Source: Bacillus pseudomycoides DSM 12442 (GTDB taxonomy: Bacteria > Bacillota > Bacilli > Bacillales > Bacillaceae_G). Taken from it: a stretch of DNA of 64,000 bases. The DNA lies in assembly GCF_000161455.1 (NCBI RefSeq), contig NZ_CM000745.1, forward strand, positions 1,932,686 through 1,996,685. The letters run 5' to 3'. Made by a program: the position numbers and the translations under genes. Below are positions 43,529 to 52,805 of this stretch, one piece after another (position 1 is the first letter of the stretch; each line of letters opens with the position of its first letter). Under the pieces are notes generated by a model. It was given only the letters and a program-made list of their open reading frames with translations. It searched no databases and was not told the DNA's origin.

Positions 43529-44161
43529 ATGTTGAAATATGTTGTATTTGATTTTGACGGTACATTAGTAGATTCACAAGATATATTTGTTCCTATTTAT
43601 AATCAACTTGCTGAGAAGCATGGGTATAAAACGGTAAGTGAAGTAGAAATTGAACCTTTAAGAAAATTATCTATTCCTGAAAGGTGTAAACAGCTTCATG
43701 TACCACTTTATAAATTGCCTATATTAGCGCTAGAGTTTTATAAACTATACCAGCCAGCTATTAAAGATCTAGTCTTATTTAATGGCATGAAGGAAGTGCT
43801 AGATGAATTACATAGAAAGGGTTATGGAATAGCAGTAATATCCTCTAATTCAGAAGAGCATATTAGAGCATTTCTACATAACAATCAAATAAAAAATATT
43901 CAAGAAGTTTTTTGTTCGAAAAATTTGTTTGGGAAAGATAAAATTATCAAGAAATTTTTAAAAGAAAAAACGTTAACAGAAGCTGATATGCTGTATGTTG
44001 GTGATGAGCAACGAGATATTGTTGCATGTAAAAAAGTTGGCGTAAACGTCGTATGGGTTGGATGGGGATATGATGTGATGGAAACGATCAAAGAAGATTC
44101 TCCAAATTATATGGTAAATACACCAAATGAAATTTTACATATAGTTGAGTCTGTTCAGTGA
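43529..44161 (+). CDS. HAD superfamily phosphatase
   Basis: A 210-residue cytosolic phosphatase with motif I FDFDGTLVDS near residue 7, motif II in AVISSNS, Lys in the GKDKIIKKF segment, and motif IV GDEQRDIVAC. It has a small helical cap. The ATG at 43529 (AAGGGAG upstream) replaces an upstream in-frame start. The stop TGA lies at the very edge of a transposon relic, so the last codons may have been altered by that insertion. Confidence 0.86.
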   Translation: MLKYVVFDFDGTLVDSQDIFVPIYNQLAEKHGYKTVSEVEIEPLRKLSIPERCKQLHVPLYKLPILALEFYKLYQPAIKDLVLFNGMKEVLDELHRKGYGIAVISSNSEEHIRAFLHNNQIKNIQEVFCSKNLFGKDKIIKKFLKEKTLTEADMLYVGDEQRDIVACKKVGVNVVWVGWGYDVMETIKEDSPNYMVNTPNEILHIVESVQ

Positions 44162-44330
44162 ATGACCCCTCCTTAACACTCTTACGAGTCGTTTGAAGAA
44201 GGGGCTTCCTGTTTCATAGGGTGTTGCTGCTTGAGAATCCAAGCAGTCTTACATACTCTCCACAGGCGTCGTTTGTACTGTTTGGACACAACCTTGCCCT
44301 ACAGTTTCAGTCTTCAGTCGTTCTCACAAG
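44160..44330 (-). mobile_element. IS200/IS605-type tnpB 3'-end relic with right-end/omega-RNA-like sequence
   Basis: Read on the minus strand, an in-frame stop is followed by 24 codons (ending TVGQGCVQTVQTTPVESM, stop at 44249). They resemble the extreme C-terminus of TnpB. Then comes a GACTGCTTGGATTCTCAAGC block, a GGAAGCCCC...GGGG stem region and a TTCAC end. This order is that of the right end of IS605-family tnpB elements, which doubles as the guide (omega) RNA. No transposase body and no left end were found, so it is a solo end or remnant. Recognition is by eye. Confidence 0.6.
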
Positions 44331-44391
44331 TAATTGTTCTAACCCTTTTCTGTTGGAGTACTGTTAAAATGACAGAAAGGAAGAGAAGGGG

Positions 44392-44778
44392 ATGCAGCAG
44401 TTTGAACCTGGTATTCATCATATTGAATTTTGGGTAGCAAATTTAGAGGAATCCATATGTTTTTATAGTAGGTTGTTCTCTATCATTGGCTGGAAACAGT
44501 TGAATGAGAGTGCATTTAGTACAGGGGAGATTGAAATATATTTCAAGGAAGTAGATGAAAAGATTGTAAGAACGTTAGGGCCGAGGCATATTTGTTATCA
44601 GGCTGTTAGTAGAACTGTAGTTAATGAGGTCGCTAATTTCTTACAAAATGTACAAGCGGAGATTATTCGTGGGCCGATTGAGACGAATCATTACTCAGAT
44701 GAATATTATACTGTGGATTTTTATGATCCGAATGGGTTTGTTGTAGAAGTGGCTTATACGCCTAATGTGGAAATGTGA
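44392..44778 (+). CDS. VOC (glyoxalase/bleomycin-resistance fold) protein
   Basis: A 128-residue single-chain VOC protein with IHHIEFWVANLEESICFYSRLF at the start and DFYDPNGFVVEVAYTP at the end, the two beta-alpha-beta units of the fold. Metal ligands His10 and the final Glu are in place. The substrate may be a thiol adduct, an antibiotic or a metabolite; it cannot be predicted. GGAAG lies eight bases before the ATG. Confidence 0.83.
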   Translation: MQQFEPGIHHIEFWVANLEESICFYSRLFSIIGWKQLNESAFSTGEIEIYFKEVDEKIVRTLGPRHICYQAVSRTVVNEVANFLQNVQAEIIRGPIETNHYSDEYYTVDFYDPNGFVVEVAYTPNVEM

Positions 44779-44813
44779 GGAGAGATCTTATTACCCGTTA
44801 ATACGGGATAAAT

Positions 44814-44842
44814 AATAGAGGAAAGTATAGCTTTCCTCTATT
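44814..44842. terminator. Bidirectional terminator
   Basis: AATAGAGGAAAG pairs with CTTTCCTCTATT around a five-base loop, between convergent genes. Confidence 0.85.
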
Positions 44843-44864
44843 ATAAGTTTAGATTGTTGTATTT

Positions 44865-46322
44865 TTATTTAATCTTCGTAAATGTAAGAGGCTGTGTACT
44901 TAACATAACTGGTACATGTAATTGGATTGTTTGGAATTCCCCTTTTATATCCATCTCATAAGCAAGCAACACATTCATTTCTATTTGGAATAAGTCTAAT
45001 GTTGCATAAAACATATCATAATGATGGTGATGTAACCGAACTTTTAGTTCTGTGAACTGTAAATATAACTCTTCATTTTGTTTATACACTTCTAGTGTTC
45101 CATAAGCAGGGTGTTCGAATGTTCCAATATAGTCTTCTAATGCATGAGAAGGTACGGTCTCTTTTACTTGTTCTGGAAGTGATTGGTTTACTTCTTTCAT
45201 CATTTTTTTCAATTGAGCGGTGTCTTCTATAGCACGCTTATGCCAATCAATTGTTTCCAATCCGAGGAGTTCGTCATAGATTTGATTTGCAAGATAACTA
45301 GGAAGTAAGGTGCTTCCGGCGTTCGTTAATATGACAAGGCCTATATTTTCTTTTGGAATAAATGAGACAAGTGCAGAAAATCCATCGATACCTCCGCTAT
45401 GATGAATTACTTTATAGCCACGGTAAGAACTAATAAACCAACCAAGACCATAACTATTTACTGGTGATTCAGGGGGCGATAAAAGTGGCTGATCAGGAAT
45501 TGTATTGTGCGGCGTATACATTTGTTGTAATAATTCAGAAGATAGTAATTCGTGATCTCCTGTTTTTCCTTGATTAAGATGGAAAAGTACCCAATTTGCC
45601 ATATCTGCAATTGTTGAATTGATGCATCCAGCAGCTCCTACTGTATCAATATTACGGAATGGTACCTCTTTTATTTCTCCATCTTTCTCAACGTAAGGCA
45701 ATGCGTAGTCATTCGTATTTTGTGAGTCTGTGACAGAGAAGTTTGTTTGCTCCATTTGAAGTGGTGCTAAAATATGTTCTTTGGCGTATTGCTCCCATGT
45801 CTGATTTGTAATGTTTTCTACAATATAGCTAATTGTTGCATACATTAAGTTGTTATATAAGAAAGCTGTGCGAAATGGTGCATCAAGTGATAAATGCTTT
45901 GTTTTTTCAACGATGTCTTTTCGAGTTAAGGAAGAGTTGTACCAAAGAGCATCATGACGACTAACGCCAGAGCGGTGGGAAGCTAAATCACGTGCTGTAA
46001 TTTGGGAGCTTGCAAGTATATCTGATAAAGCGAAGGTAGGGATATAAGATTGAACAGGAGTATCCCAATCAAACTTTTTTTGTTGTGCTAATAGGCTTAA
46101 AGATAGGGTGCCAAATGCCTTGGTCGCAGATCCAATTGCAAAGCGTGTTTGAGGCGTAACCGGTTTTTTCTGTTTTGAATCACGATAGCCAAATCCTTCT
46201 GAAACAATGACTTCTCCATCTTTTATAACTGCGACAGCAGCCCCAGGAACGTGTAGATCTTTCATCATTTTTTCAATTGTTGTTTGTAATGAACTAATAA
46301 CAGGAATTTCAATTTTAGACAT
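44865..46322 (-). CDS. Serine hydrolase, class C beta-lactamase/PBP4* fold
   Basis: A 485-residue protein. The active-site tetrad is SATK near residue 68, followed by YNN near 150 and HSGG near 316 in place of KTG. A C-terminal beta-barrel domain of the DUF3471 type covers about residues 375-485. No signal peptide is evident, so it may act inside the cell as an esterase or D-aminopeptidase and not as a true beta-lactamase. The ATG at 46322 is placed after GGAGG; the ATG at 46337 precedes that site and is rejected. Confidence 0.87.
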   Translation of the reverse strand: MSKIEIPVISSLQTTIEKMMKDLHVPGAAVAVIKDGEVIVSEGFGYRDSKQKKPVTPQTRFAIGSATKAFGTLSLSLLAQQKKFDWDTPVQSYIPTFALSDILASSQITARDLASHRSGVSRHDALWYNSSLTRKDIVEKTKHLSLDAPFRTAFLYNNLMYATISYIVENITNQTWEQYAKEHILAPLQMEQTNFSVTDSQNTNDYALPYVEKDGEIKEVPFRNIDTVGAAGCINSTIADMANWVLFHLNQGKTGDHELLSSELLQQMYTPHNTIPDQPLLSPPESPVNSYGLGWFISSYRGYKVIHHSGGIDGFSALVSFIPKENIGLVILTNAGSTLLPSYLANQIYDELLGLETIDWHKRAIEDTAQLKKMMKEVNQSLPEQVKETVPSHALEDYIGTFEHPAYGTLEVYKQNEELYLQFTELKVRLHHHHYDMFYATLDLFQIEMNVLLAYEMDIKGEFQTIQLHVPVMLSTQPLTFTKIK

Positions 46323-46579
46323 GCTTCTAACCTCCAAATATTATTTTATACTTCCGCACTATAGTTTCTTTGGTAAAGAGTGAAATACCTCTTAAAAGAT
46401 GAAAAGTTAAGAATTTTGTAAGATTCATTAAAATGGATATCCTATACTAGATTTCTGTTAATACTTACTATATTGAAATATTTTTCAATAAGTTTTACTG
46501 AGAATTTTGCATGCAGAATTATTTTTTGTATGATAAACTCCATATAGGAAATAGATGCGAAAGAGGGTTTTTCTTACAT

Positions 46580-47536
46580 ATGAAACATGCTGAATATGAA
46601 TACTTAAATCTGTGTCGCCATGTGATGGAGCATGGTACAAAAAAAGAAGATCGTACAGGAACAGGGACTGTATCTGTATTTGGATATCAAATGCGTTTTG
46701 ACCTTAGCAAGGGATTCCCTTTGTTAACGACAAAGCGTGTGCCATTCCGCTTAGTAGCTAGTGAACTTCTTTGGTTCATGAAAGGCGATACAAATATTCG
46801 TTATTTACTACAAAATAACAATAATATTTGGAATGAATGGGCGTTTAAAAGCTGGGTAGAAAGCGATGCGTATGAAGGGCCAGATATGACGGACTTTGGA
46901 CTTCGCTCTCAGCAGGATGAAGAGTTTAAGAAACAATATGATGAGCAAATGGATTTGTTTAAAAAGAATGTACTGGAAGATGATGATTTTGCAAATCAGT
47001 ATGGCTATTTAGGAGATGTATATGGAAAACAATGGCGTGCTTGGAAAACGACAGCAGGTGAGACGATTGATCAGTTAAAAGATGTAATCGAAATGATTAA
47101 GAAAACACCAGATTCTCGTCGCTTACTTGTTTCTGCTTGGAATCCTGAAGATGTGCCAAGTATGGCACTTCCGCCTTGTCATACGCTATTTCAATTTTAC
47201 GTAGCAGACGGAAAGCTTTCGTGTCAGTTATATCAACGAAGCGGTGATATTTTCCTTGGCATTCCATTTAATATTGCAAGCTACTCATTGTTAACACATT
47301 TAATCGCGCACGAATGTGGTTTAGAAGCAGGAGAGTTCGTTCATACGATTGGAGACGCACATATTTACACAAATCATTTTGAACAAGTGGAAAAGCAGTT
47401 AGCGCGTGAACCACGTCCGTTTCCAACGCTAAAATTAAATCCAGATGTAAAGTCTGTTTTTGATTTTGAAATGGATGATTTAACATTAGAAGGTTATGAT
47501 CCACATCCTGCAATTAAAGCACCTGTCGCAGTGTAA
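46580..47536 (+). CDS. thyA: Thymidylate synthase
   Basis: A 318-residue enzyme that methylates dUMP with methylenetetrahydrofolate. Catalytic C200 lies in LPPCHTLFQFYV, and the folate and nucleotide contacts RTGTGTVSVFGYQMRFDL, QRSGDIFLGIPFN and HIYTNH are all present. An insertion of about 50 residues relative to E. coli ThyA (around WVESDAYEGPDMTD) marks the long Lactobacillus-type form. The ATG at 46580 starts MKHAEYEYL; the upstream in-frame start at 46511 is not supported. It is followed after 20 bases by dihydrofolate reductase, the usual coupled pair. Confidence 0.97.
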   Translation: MKHAEYEYLNLCRHVMEHGTKKEDRTGTGTVSVFGYQMRFDLSKGFPLLTTKRVPFRLVASELLWFMKGDTNIRYLLQNNNNIWNEWAFKSWVESDAYEGPDMTDFGLRSQQDEEFKKQYDEQMDLFKKNVLEDDDFANQYGYLGDVYGKQWRAWKTTAGETIDQLKDVIEMIKKTPDSRRLLVSAWNPEDVPSMALPPCHTLFQFYVADGKLSCQLYQRSGDIFLGIPFNIASYSLLTHLIAHECGLEAGEFVHTIGDAHIYTNHFEQVEKQLAREPRPFPTLKLNPDVKSVFDFEMDDLTLEGYDPHPAIKAPVAV

Positions 47537-47556
47537 ACGCAAAAGGAGATGAAAAT

Positions 47557-48045
47557 ATGATTATTTCATTTATGGTCGCAATGGATGAAAATAAAGTCAT
47601 CGGTAAGGATAATAAATTACCGTGGCATTTACCAAGTGAATTGCAATATGTTAAGAAGACAACAATGGGTCACCCACTTATTATGGGGAGAAAAAACTAT
47701 GAAGCGATTGGAAGACCACTTCCAGGAAGACGAAATATTATCGTAACGCGCAATATGAATTATCATGTAGAAGGCTGTGAAATTGCGCAGTCAGTAGAAG
47801 AAGTATTTGAGTTATGTAAAAATGAAGAAGAAATTTTTATTTTTGGTGGAGCGCAAATTTACGAATTGTTCTTACCATATGTGAACAAGCTTTATATAAC
47901 AAAGATTCACCATTCATTTGAAGGAGATACATTCTTCCCAGAAATGAATATGAAAGAGTGGAAAGAAGTTTTTGTGGAAAAAGGTGTTACGGATGAAAAG
48001 AATCCGTACACATATTACTATCACATATATGAAAAACAAAAATAA
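47557..48045 (+). CDS. dfrA: Dihydrofolate reductase
   Basis: A 162-residue enzyme that regenerates tetrahydrofolate used up by ThyA. MVAMDENKVIGKDNKLPWHLP at the N-terminus, the acidic active-site residue in PSELQYVKK, GRKNYEAIG and FGGAQIYELFL identify the family. AAGGAG precedes the ATG. It is cotranscribed with thyA and followed by a terminator. The gene is a known trimethoprim target; no mutation can be judged without an alignment. Confidence 0.97.
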   Translation: MIISFMVAMDENKVIGKDNKLPWHLPSELQYVKKTTMGHPLIMGRKNYEAIGRPLPGRRNIIVTRNMNYHVEGCEIAQSVEEVFELCKNEEEIFIFGGAQIYELFLPYVNKLYITKIHHSFEGDTFFPEMNMKEWKEVFVEKGVTDEKNPYTYYYHIYEKQK

Positions 48046-48049
48046 TCAT

Positions 48050-48086
48050 AAAAAGATTGATGTGTATGTTCACATCAATCTTTTTA
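48050..48086 (+). terminator. Terminator of thyA-dfrA
   Basis: AAAAAGATTGATGTG pairs with CACATCAATCTTTTT. Confidence 0.9.
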
Positions 48087-48230
48087 TTTGGATAATAAGA
48101 TAAAACTTTATGAATGAACTTTTTTGATGATATAATGGTAGAGGTTGTAAGTTTTAGTAGCTTAGGAAAAATCCATAAAAGACAGATTTATATTTATTAT
48201 TTCTTTGCTTAACTAAAGGAGGAGAATCGG

Positions 48231-50216
48231 TTGAAAAAACTATGGGGATTGCTTTTTCTTTGCTTCACACTCATGCTAGTAGGATGTGGTAAAGAAGAAA
48301 AGCCAGCACAAGCATTTGATACATATGCAAAAGCGTGGAATAAGCAAAAATTTGCAGATATGTATGATCAATTGTCAGAAGATGCAAAAAAATCTATTTC
48401 AAAAAAAGATTTTACAGAGAAGTATGAAAAGATTTATGCGGGCATTGAGGTTAAAAATCTAAAGATAGAAACAGGAAAAGTAAAAGAGGATAAAGAAGAT
48501 AAAGGGCCAGTTCCTTTTAATGTGAGTATGGATACAGTTGGTGGGAAAATTTCCTTTTCTCACGAAGCAAAGCTTGTGAAAGAGAAAGATGGAGATAAAG
48601 AATCTTGGAAAATAGACTGGACTCCAGATTTTATTTTTCCAGGCATGACAAAAGACAGTAAAGTACGTATGCAAACGTTTCAAGCGAAGCGTGGGGAGAT
48701 ATATGATCGTAATGGAAAAGGACTTGCAACGAATGGAAGAGCAAATGAAATTGGCATCATTCCAGGTAAACTAGGAGAGGCTGCACCACAGACAAAGGAA
48801 ACAATTGGAAAGTTGCTGAATATGTCTGTAGAAGAGATAGATCAAAAGCTTGCGGCAAAATGGATTAAACCAGATTCATTTGTACCAATTGGGATTTTAC
48901 AAGAAGGTGCAACGCAAAATGATTATATTTCTTTAGACGGTGTAACGACTCGACAAGTCAATGTTCGTACATATCCATTGGGAGAGGCTGCTGCTCATTT
49001 AACAGGATATATGGGGAAAGTGAATGCAGAAGATTTAAAGGATTTACAGAAAAAAGGATATCAGGCAGATGACCCAGTTGGAAAAGCTGGTTTGGAGCAA
49101 GTATTTGAAGAGAAGCTACGTGGTAAAAAAGGTGGCCGTGTCTTCATGGAGGATGCACAAGGAAAAGAGAAAAAAGAATTAGCTAAAATTGAAGCAAAAG
49201 ATGGAGAAAATGTTACGTTAACAATTGATAGTACAGTTCAGGAAAAAATCTTTAACGAAATGAAGGGAGAAGCTGGTTCAAGTGCAGCGATAAATCCGCA
49301 GACTGGTGAAACAATTGCACTTGTGAGTAGCCCTGCGTACAACCCGAATGTAATAGTAAGGGGTGCATCAAAAACACAACGTGAAGCATGGAATAATGAT
49401 CCGAAAAAGCCAATGACAAATCGCTTTACACAAGCATCGGCACCAGGTTCTGTATTTAAAGCAATTACAGGTGCGATTGGTCTTGAAACGAAAACAATTG
49501 ATCCAAAAGAGGAATTGAAAATTGAAGGATTACAATGGACAAAAGATTCTTCATGGGGAAATTATTATGTAACACGTGTAAAAGATGCAAGTCCAATTGA
49601 TTTTGATAAAGCAATGAAGTTTTCTGATAACATTTACTTTGCACAACAAGCAATAAAAATTGGGAAAGATAAATTTATGAGTGAAGCAAAGAAATTTGGA
49701 TTCGATGAAAAGTTACCAATTGAATATCCATTCCCGGTTTCAAAAATTGCAAAAGATGGCATTAAAAATGATATTCAAATGGCTGATACAGGGTATGGAC
49801 AAGGCCAAGTATTAATGACGCCTCTTCATTTGGCATTAACGTATGCACCGATTGTAAATGAAGGGAATATACCATCCCCACATCTTATTAAAGATGATAA
49901 ACAAGTTAAACCTTGGAAAGAAAATGTGATTTCTAAAGGGAACCAAGATATATTAAAAAATACGTTAACAAAAGTAATTAATGATGAAGATGGTACAGGG
50001 AAAATTGCTAAGATTGACGGTATGACTCTCGCTGGAAAAACGGGAACAGCTGAGTTAAAAGAGTCGAAGGAAGCAGATGGAAAAGAACTTGGATGGTTCG
50101 CTGCTTTTGATGTAAATTCACCGAATATGATTGTTACGATGATGATTGAAGATGTAAAAGGCCGGGGTGGAAGTAACGTACCTGGTGAAAAAGTGAAACA
50201 TGTTTTTCAAAAGTAA
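48231..50216 (+). CDS. pbpC: Class B penicillin-binding protein, PbpC/MecA-like transpeptidase
   Basis: A 661-residue membrane lipoprotein: short leader with VGC lipobox (Cys near residue 19), then an NTF2-like MecA N-terminal domain (about 25-145), a dimerisation domain (AKRGEIYDRNGKGLA near 155) and a transpeptidase domain. Active-site Ser407 in SVFK, SDN at 465-467 and KTGT at 603-606 are intact. The layout matches B. subtilis PBP3 (PbpC) and low-affinity PBPs such as MecA. It cross-links peptidoglycan at the outer membrane face and may contribute to beta-lactam tolerance. TTG start after AGGAGGAG. Monocistronic. Confidence 0.9.
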   Translation: MKKLWGLLFLCFTLMLVGCGKEEKPAQAFDTYAKAWNKQKFADMYDQLSEDAKKSISKKDFTEKYEKIYAGIEVKNLKIETGKVKEDKEDKGPVPFNVSMDTVGGKISFSHEAKLVKEKDGDKESWKIDWTPDFIFPGMTKDSKVRMQTFQAKRGEIYDRNGKGLATNGRANEIGIIPGKLGEAAPQTKETIGKLLNMSVEEIDQKLAAKWIKPDSFVPIGILQEGATQNDYISLDGVTTRQVNVRTYPLGEAAAHLTGYMGKVNAEDLKDLQKKGYQADDPVGKAGLEQVFEEKLRGKKGGRVFMEDAQGKEKKELAKIEAKDGENVTLTIDSTVQEKIFNEMKGEAGSSAAINPQTGETIALVSSPAYNPNVIVRGASKTQREAWNNDPKKPMTNRFTQASAPGSVFKAITGAIGLETKTIDPKEELKIEGLQWTKDSSWGNYYVTRVKDASPIDFDKAMKFSDNIYFAQQAIKIGKDKFMSEAKKFGFDEKLPIEYPFPVSKIAKDGIKNDIQMADTGYGQGQVLMTPLHLALTYAPIVNEGNIPSPHLIKDDKQVKPWKENVISKGNQDILKNTLTKVINDEDGTGKIAKIDGMTLAGKTGTAELKESKEADGKELGWFAAFDVNSPNMIVTMMIEDVKGRGGSNVPGEKVKHVFQK

Positions 50217-50224
50217 TGCTTAGG

Positions 50225-50262
50225 AAAAAGCTATCTCCTTAAAAAAGGAGATAGCTTTTTTC
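50225..50262 (+). terminator. Terminator of pbpC
   Basis: AAAAAGCTATCTCCTT pairs with AAGGAGATAGCTTTTT. Confidence 0.92.
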
Positions 50263-50349
50263 GTGAAGATTGAATAATGAAATGTGAATATTCAATGAAA
50301 TGGAGATAGGAGAATTATCTACTTACGAAAAAAAAGTAGCTATTTTTTA

Positions 50350-50404
50350 TTGACAGAAAAAGAATGTTTTTGTATTATACTTACATAAGGTAAGTAATTT
50401 ACTT
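50350..50404 (+). promoter_or_regulatory. azoR promoter with downstream operator palindromes
   Basis: TTGACA (50350-50355), 17 bases, TATTAT (50373-50378). The next base begins ACTTAC-ATAAG-GTAAGT (50379-50395), overlapped by a second palindrome AAGTA-ATT-TACTT (50392-50404). This fits a repressor of the HxlR/YodB type that responds to quinones or electrophiles, as known for azoreductase genes of B. subtilis. Confidence 0.8.
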
Positions 50405-50454
50405 TTTTATTAAAAATCTCAAATTAAAGATAATTATTAAGGGAGAGAATAAAA

Positions 50455-51090
50455 ATGACAAAAGTACTATTTATTACAGCAAATCCAAATTCAGCAGAAG
50501 CATCTTTCGGTATGGCAGTAGGGGAATCATTCATCGAAGCATATAAAAATGAACATCCACAAGATGAAGTGGTAACAATTGATCTATTTAACACAGCTGT
50601 ACCAGCAATTGATGCAGAAGTATTTACAGCTTGGGGTAAATTTGCAGCAGGTGAAGGCTTTGAAACGTTAAGCGAAAGCCAACAACAAAAAATTGCAGCA
50701 ATGAATACAAACTTAGAAACATTTATGAATGCAGATCGTTATGTGTTTGTAACGCCAATGTGGAACTTTAGTTATCCACCAGTAGTAAAAGCATACTTAG
50801 ATAACTTGTCTATCGCAGGTAAAACTTTTAAATATACTGAAAACGGACCAGTTGGTTTACTAGAAGGGAAAAAAGCACTTCACATTCAAGCTACAGGTGG
50901 CGTTTACTCTGAAGGACCATACGCAGCAATGGACTTTGGCCGCAAGCACTTAAATGCAGTATTAGGATTTATGGGTATATCTGATGTAGACTACCTTGCG
51001 GTTGAAGGTATGAATGCAAACCCTGAAAAAGCACCAGAAATTAAAGAAGCGGCAATTGCAAATGCTCGCGAATTAGCAAAACGTTTCTAA
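50455..51090 (+). CDS. azoR: FMN-dependent NADH:quinone/azo reductase
   Basis: A 211-residue flavodoxin-fold enzyme. ITANPNSAEASFGMAVGESF is the phosphate-binding start, TPMWNFSYPPVVKAYLDN near residue 100 binds FMN, and ATGGVYSEGPYA near 145 is typical of AzoR. It reduces quinones and azo compounds with NADH and protects from thiol-reactive stress. GGGAGAG precedes the ATG, and the transcript has an operator at its start. Codon usage is unusually well adapted, suggesting high expression on induction. Confidence 0.94.
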   Translation: MTKVLFITANPNSAEASFGMAVGESFIEAYKNEHPQDEVVTIDLFNTAVPAIDAEVFTAWGKFAAGEGFETLSESQQQKIAAMNTNLETFMNADRYVFVTPMWNFSYPPVVKAYLDNLSIAGKTFKYTENGPVGLLEGKKALHIQATGGVYSEGPYAAMDFGRKHLNAVLGFMGISDVDYLAVEGMNANPEKAPEIKEAAIANARELAKRF

Positions 51091-51105
51091 TATAGAAAAC
51101 TCAAA

Positions 51106-51138
51106 AATGTCCAAACGCTTGTCGTTTGGACATTTTTT
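51106..51138 (+). terminator. Terminator of azoR
   Basis: AATGTCCAAACG pairs with CGTTTGGACATTTTTT. Confidence 0.92.
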
Positions 51139-51201
51139 CTTCTTTTTCCTTCGTTTGTCTAGTATAATGAAGGACGGAATGAGAATAAGTGGGGGTTCTA
51201 T

Positions 51202-51921
51202 ATGATTCAAACGTTTTTTAAAATCTTTTATTTAATTGTAATTGTAATTGGTATTACACCGAGATTATGGCGTATAAAACGAAAAGCACAGACAATGTCG
51301 CCACAAGAGAAAGATCGCCTCGTGTATAAAACAACAAACTGGTTTGGTAAGAAAATGGTTCGTGTAGCTGGGTCGACTGTACAAGTAAATGGAATTGAAA
51401 ATGTGCCGAAAGATAAACCGGTCCTTGTTGTAAGTAATCATCAAAGTGATATGGATATTCCAGTTTTACTTGGGTACTTGAATAAACCGATTGGGTTTGT
51501 TTCAAAAGCAGAAATTAAAAAATTTCCGATTGTACCAACTTGGATGGAATTGATGAATTGTGTGTTTATGGATCGTAGTAATCGTCGTCAGTCGCTCCAA
51601 GCTATTAAAGATGGAATTGAACTTTTAAAGAATGGACATTCTATCGTAATTTTCCCAGAAGGAACGCGCAGTAAGGCGGGCGAAATGGGGGAGTTTAAAG
51701 CAGGAAGTTTTCATCTTGCTGTAAAAGCCGGAGTAGCTATTTTACCAGTAACTGTAGACGGAACATATAAGATGTTTGAGGCGAATGGAAATCGCATGAA
51801 GCCTGCTCATGCAACAGTAACCATTTCTAAACCAATTACACCTGAGCAATATGCAAGTATGGATATAAAAGAATTAACGCAGCATACGAAAGATATTATT
51901 GCGGCTCAATTACATAAGTAA
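51202..51921 (+). CDS. plsC: 1-acyl-sn-glycerol-3-phosphate acyltransferase
   Basis: A 239-residue membrane-associated enzyme with one N-terminal hydrophobic helix. The catalytic HX4D is NHQSDMD near residue 79, and the phosphate-binding motif FPEGTRS lies near 152. It acylates lysophosphatidic acid to phosphatidic acid in phospholipid synthesis. The place downstream of dfrA resembles B. subtilis, where ypkP (plsC-like) follows dfrA. GTGGGGG lies upstream of the ATG. Confidence 0.92.
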   Translation: MIQTFFKIFYLIVIVIGITPRLWRIKRKAQTMSPQEKDRLVYKTTNWFGKKMVRVAGSTVQVNGIENVPKDKPVLVVSNHQSDMDIPVLLGYLNKPIGFVSKAEIKKFPIVPTWMELMNCVFMDRSNRRQSLQAIKDGIELLKNGHSIVIFPEGTRSKAGEMGEFKAGSFHLAVKAGVAILPVTVDGTYKMFEANGNRMKPAHATVTISKPITPEQYASMDIKELTQHTKDIIAAQLHK

Positions 51922-51922
51922 T

Positions 51923-51959
51923 AAAAAAAGTCTCAGCTTGAAAAGCTGAGACTTTTTTA
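51923..51959. terminator. Bidirectional terminator
   Basis: AAAAAAAGTCTCAGCTT pairs with AAGCTGAGACTTTTTT around GAA. The right arm reaches into the last codons of the convergent hemolysin III-like gene. Confidence 0.92.
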
Positions 51960-52613
51960 TGCAACAGGCAATACATAAAACAAGACGCAGAAGAACATCA
52001 TTGCACTACCACCTAATACAAAAAGGTGCCAAATTGCATGGTTGAAGGGCAGCTTTTCCCAAAGGAAAAATATAGCCCCTACTGAATATAGGATCCCACC
52101 GGTTAACAATAGTGAAAATCCATGCCCGGTTAAATTTTCATAAAGTGGTTTAATAGCGACGATAATGAGCCAGCCCATAATGATATAGCACAGTGTTGAC
52201 ATTTTAATAAAACGGCGTACAAAGAAAATTTTGAAAATAATTCCACCGATGGCCAGTGTCCAAATAATTGCAAGTAATGTCCAGCCGAGTGGCCCTCTTA
52301 GAGTAATTAGTAAGAATGGTGTATACGTGCCGGCAATTAAGAGATAGATGGCCGAGTGATCTAAAATCGTAAATAATTTTTCTACTTTCGGGTGGTGGAT
52401 GCTATGTAATAGCGTAGAAAACAAATATAGTAGAAACATGCTCACGCCGTAAACTGTAAATCCAACAATAGCAGATACAGTACCATGCTTTGATGCATGC
52501 ATAATTAGTATTATTAATGCAGGAATGCTTAAAATGGCACCGATGCCATGGGTAATCGCATTGGCAATTTCCTCTTTTACGAATTGCGTCATTCGTGTTA
52601 TTTTTTGAGTCAT
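51957..52613 (-). CDS. Hemolysin III family (PAQR-like) membrane protein
   Basis: A 218-residue protein with seven hydrophobic helices. EEIANAITHGIGA near the N-terminus, STLLHSIHHPKVEKLFTILDHSAIY in the middle and NHAIWHLFVLGGS near the end are the three conserved metal-ligand regions (Ser/His, Asp, His) of the hemolysin III/YqfA/PAQR superfamily. B. cereus hemolysin III is 219 residues; this may be it or a paralogue. Members are now seen as membrane-fluidity or lipid-hydrolase proteins. ATG at 52613 is chosen (AAAGGA upstream) over an in-frame start at 52664. Confidence 0.88.
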   Translation of the reverse strand: MTQKITRMTQFVKEEIANAITHGIGAILSIPALIILIMHASKHGTVSAIVGFTVYGVSMFLLYLFSTLLHSIHHPKVEKLFTILDHSAIYLLIAGTYTPFLLITLRGPLGWTLLAIIWTLAIGGIIFKIFFVRRFIKMSTLCYIIMGWLIIVAIKPLYENLTGHGFSLLLTGGILYSVGAIFFLWEKLPFNHAIWHLFVLGGSAMMFFCVLFYVLPVA

Positions 52614-52805
52614 AATTTGATTCCTTTCATGTTTGATGAAGTAAGGTGTAATTTCCTTTACCATATCATATACATAAGAAATAGAAAATGAAAATTGTTT
52701 AAGTGATTATATTTTCGAATTTTTTTGACAAAAGCTAATAGATGCATTGACGTTTACAAAATTTTTTGACAAAATAAAATTAAGTGAGATTAAGGGGGAA
52801 GTCAT

